The notes under the pieces are model-generated. The model saw only the letters and a program-made list of their open reading frames with translations. It ran no database searches and was not told the DNA's origin. A DNA stretch of 8,039 nucleotides. Source: Oligoflexaceae bacterium (lineage in GTDB: Bacteria > Bdellovibrionota_B > Oligoflexia > Oligoflexales > Oligoflexaceae). The stretch lies in contig CANJJY010000204.1 of assembly GCA_947474445.1 (NCBI GenBank), forward strand, positions 1 to 8,039, written 5' to 3'. Shown here piece after piece: positions 6,437-8,039 of this stretch (position 1 is the first letter of the stretch; each line of letters starts with the position of its first letter). The position numbers and the translations under genes are program-made.

Positions 6437-6916
6437 TCAAAGATTCTCTTTGATCCATTCAATGACATCATCGTGATGGGTCTTGGTATTGACCTTAGGC
6501 ATCACGTGATGAATCTTGCCATCTTTGCCTATGATGAAGGTTGAGCGCAGAATCCCCATGTATTCCTTGCCATAGTTCTTCTTCATGCCCCAGGCCCCGT
6601 AGGCCTCTGCCGTCGCATGCTCGGGATCAGAGAGAAGATCAAAATTAAGAGCTTCCTTCTCGCGGAATTTCTCCAGCTTGTCAGGCTGATCTGGACTGAC
6701 GCCGAGGACGACGGTATCGATGCCAGCAAACTTTCTTTTGCTATCGCGGATCCCACAGGCCTGAGTCGTGCAACCCGGAGTCATCGCCTTCGGATAGAAG
6801 TAGAGAACGACGTTTTTGCTCCCTTTAAAATCCTTCAGACTGACCTTTTCCCCATCTTGATTCAATAGGCTAAAGGCGGGTGCTTTGGCACCAACTTCCA
6901 GAAATTCTTGACTCAT
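6437..6916 (-). CDS. bcp: Bcp/PrxQ-type thiol peroxidase (peroxiredoxin)
   Basis: This is a thioredoxin-fold peroxidase that reduces hydrogen peroxide and organic hydroperoxides, normally recycled by thioredoxin in the cytoplasm. The motif YFYPKAMTPGCTTQAC contains the Px3TxxC active site. With the chosen start the peroxidatic cysteine is C49 and the resolving cysteine C54, five residues apart as in atypical 2-Cys PrxQ enzymes. The conserved Arg is in RSTFIIGKDG. Length is 159 residues, normal for the family. I chose ATG 6914-6916 (complement), not the in-frame ATG at 6923-6925: AGGAGG sits nine bases before the former but directly abuts the latter. It follows tldE by 31 nt, so both are likely on one transcript. 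The stop is TGA at 6437-6439. Confidence 0.94.
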   Translation of the reverse strand: MSQEFLEVGAKAPAFSLLNQDGEKVSLKDFKGSKNVVLYFYPKAMTPGCTTQACGIRDSKRKFAGIDTVVLGVSPDQPDKLEKFREKEALNFDLLSDPEHATAEAYGAWGMKKNYGKEYMGILRSTFIIGKDGKIHHVMPKVNTKTHHDDVIEWIKENL

Positions 6917-6925
6917 CCCGTGCAT

Positions 6926-6931
6926 CCTCCT
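6926..6931 (-). promoter_or_regulatory. Consensus Shine-Dalgarno that fixes the bcp start
   Basis: The complement of 6926-6931 reads AGGAGG, a full consensus ribosome binding site. Its 9-nt distance to the ATG at 6916 is suitable, while the ATG at 6925 has no spacer at all. This supports the shorter protein by three residues. Confidence 0.75.
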
Positions 6932-6947
6932 GATCGCATCTTGTACG

Positions 6948-8039
6948 TTAAGCGCCGGCTACGCTGAGACCTTCAAAGCGAATATCGGGACTGAAAAAGC
7001 CGCGCCCCGAACTGGCTTCTAGTTTCTTACCGACGCATTGGACCTGCTGCAGCATCTGATAGAAGTTACCTGACAGGGTCACGTCCTTCACATACTGCTG
7101 AGCTTCCCCATTTTGATAGAGAAGGCCTTCGATCGCCAGCGAGAAATGCCCGGAGATCGCATTTGTTCCCGAGTGCAGCCCCTTCAGACCGATCACCTTT
7201 AAGACCTTCCCGGCCATGAGCTCCTTGCTTTCGCCCTGACCGGCCTTGATGACGAGCTGAGTCGCCGAGGTCGAGAGGGAGCTGCGCGGACTCCGGGCCC
7301 CGTGTCCCGTGTTCTTCACCTTGTAGAATCGCGCGGTCGCGCTGTTGTGCAGGAGACTCTTCAAGACGCCGTTCTCGATCAGATTGAGATCGTGTCGCAG
7401 AACCCCTTCATCGTCGAACACCGAGTAAGAAAAGCCATCGGCATACTGCGGACTGTCCTGCAGACTGAAATGCGGCGAAGCGATGCTTTGACCGACTTTA
7501 TCGCGGTAGTATCCGACCCCTTCCATCGCCGATTTAGCCGAAAAAGCGCCGAGAAAAGCCCCGAGTATGTTTTCCCACTCATCGATGCTGAAGATCACAT
7601 CGTAGCGGCCGGTCGGTAGTGCCTTGCCCTTGAGCAGATGCACCGCTGTTTCGGTCGCTTCACTCACGCAATGACCGACGTCGAGCTCATCGAAACGCCT
7701 GGCGATCGAGGAGGAGGAATACATCGTCTGCGTTCCTTCACCGGCGGCAAGCGCCGAGGTGTAGCAACTAAAGGAGCGGGCTTTTTCAAAACAAAAGGTC
7801 CCGAGGTGGTTGGCGTAGAACTGCGCACCTTCACCGTCGGTATAGCCGCTGTAGGGAACATTGGTCACGTGACTATCGGCGGCGAGCACGCGACTCTCGA
7901 GCGAGAGGGCCAGATCGATCTTTTCCTTCATAGAAGCCGTATCGGGCTGGTTCATCCGATCGGGAGCCACGACGAGATCATCGTTATTCTTCTGGTCGAT
8001 CACCTGATAGGGATCGACGCCTGAATAGCGGCTGGCCTC
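6948..8039 (-). CDS. pmbA: TldE/PmbA-family protein, partial (5' end beyond the window)
   Basis: This is the C-terminal 363 residues of a TldE/PmbA homologue, the partner subunit of the TldD/TldE metalloprotease that degrades peptides and, in enterobacteria, matures microcins and acts on the CcdA antitoxin. The metalloprotease HExxxH motif belongs to TldD and is absent here, as expected for TldE. Family features are the early RYSGVDPY segment, the segment with GTFCFEKARSFSCYTSALA, the LPTGRYDVIFS strand, the HDLNLIENGVLKSLLHNS segment, TGHGARSPRSS, and the C-terminal GLHSGTNAISGHFSLAIEG and VTLSGNFYQML blocks. The frame stays open to base 8039. The GTG at 8001-8003 is therefore most likely an internal Val and not the start. 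About 80-90 residues are missing compared with the usual length near 450. A tldD gene is not in the window. bcp follows 31 nt downstream. Confidence 0.9.
   Translation of the reverse strand, partial: EASRYSGVDPYQVIDQKNNDDLVVAPDRMNQPDTASMKEKIDLALSLESRVLAADSHVTNVPYSGYTDGEGAQFYANHLGTFCFEKARSFSCYTSALAAGEGTQTMYSSSSIARRFDELDVGHCVSEATETAVHLLKGKALPTGRYDVIFSIDEWENILGAFLGAFSAKSAMEGVGYYRDKVGQSIASPHFSLQDSPQYADGFSYSVFDDEGVLRHDLNLIENGVLKSLLHNSATARFYKVKNTGHGARSPRSSLSTSATQLVIKAGQGESKELMAGKVLKVIGLKGLHSGTNAISGHFSLAIEGLLYQNGEAQQYVKDVTLSGNFYQMLQQVQCVGKKLEASSGRGFFSPDIRFEGLSVAGA

Noticed and set aside
6917..6925. Upstream ATG for bcp
   Set aside because: The consensus AGGAGG directly abuts this ATG, leaving no spacer, while the ATG at 6916 is nine bases away, an ideal distance.
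8001..8003. GTG as the start of the TldE/PmbA gene
   Set aside because: The frame remains open to the window edge and the upstream codons encode RYSGVDPY-like sequence typical of this family, so the gene continues outside.

Overview
The window is a densely coded chromosomal stretch of roughly 55-58% GC by eye. It carries eight protein genes, no gap over 300 bases, and no tRNA, rRNA, CRISPR or insertion sequence that I can see. The gene content (S9 peptidase, DUF454/YbaN membrane protein, NERD-domain protein, PHB-depolymerase-type lipoprotein, RluA-type pseudouridine synthase, Bcp/PrxQ peroxiredoxin, TldE/PmbA) and the lipobox and Shine-Dalgarno signals suggest a Gram-negative bacterium. I lean towards the Bdellovibrionota/Oligoflexia or a delta-proteobacterial group, but that is an impression from protein style and not a proven assignment.

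Left part, + strand (1-3080): an AT-rich promoter region with a 13-base palindrome precedes a 161-residue protein of unknown function with two cysteine pairs. It is followed by an S9-family peptidase homologue and a small DUF454 membrane protein. The last two are 35 nt apart and probably co-transcribed. The S9 protein keeps the fold, the HGGP and NYRGS signatures and the catalytic Asp and His, but its nucleophile serine codon reads glycine. This makes it a probable pseudo-peptidase and the most interesting protein-level observation here.

Middle, + strand (3081-5292): a NERD-domain (nuclease-related) protein with intact PD-(D/E)xK-like residues and an unassigned C-terminal part, then an outer-membrane-type lipoprotein esterase of the PHB depolymerase/LpqC kind. 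The esterase gene runs tail-to-tail into the pseudouridine synthase gene, and the two stop codons share bases.

Right part, - strand (5289-8039): transcription order is tldE/pmbA (cut by the window edge), bcp, then the pseudouridine synthase gene. tldE and bcp are 31 nt apart and likely form one transcript. The 209-nt gap between bcp and the synthase gene holds a bipartite inverted repeat ending in a T7 run that is oriented as a terminator for the + strand. No annotated + strand gene would use it, so it marks either an unannotated small RNA or a barrier to antisense transcription.

The genes do not form one recognisable pathway. They look like ordinary housekeeping and accessory genes, and I found no multi-gene novel system.
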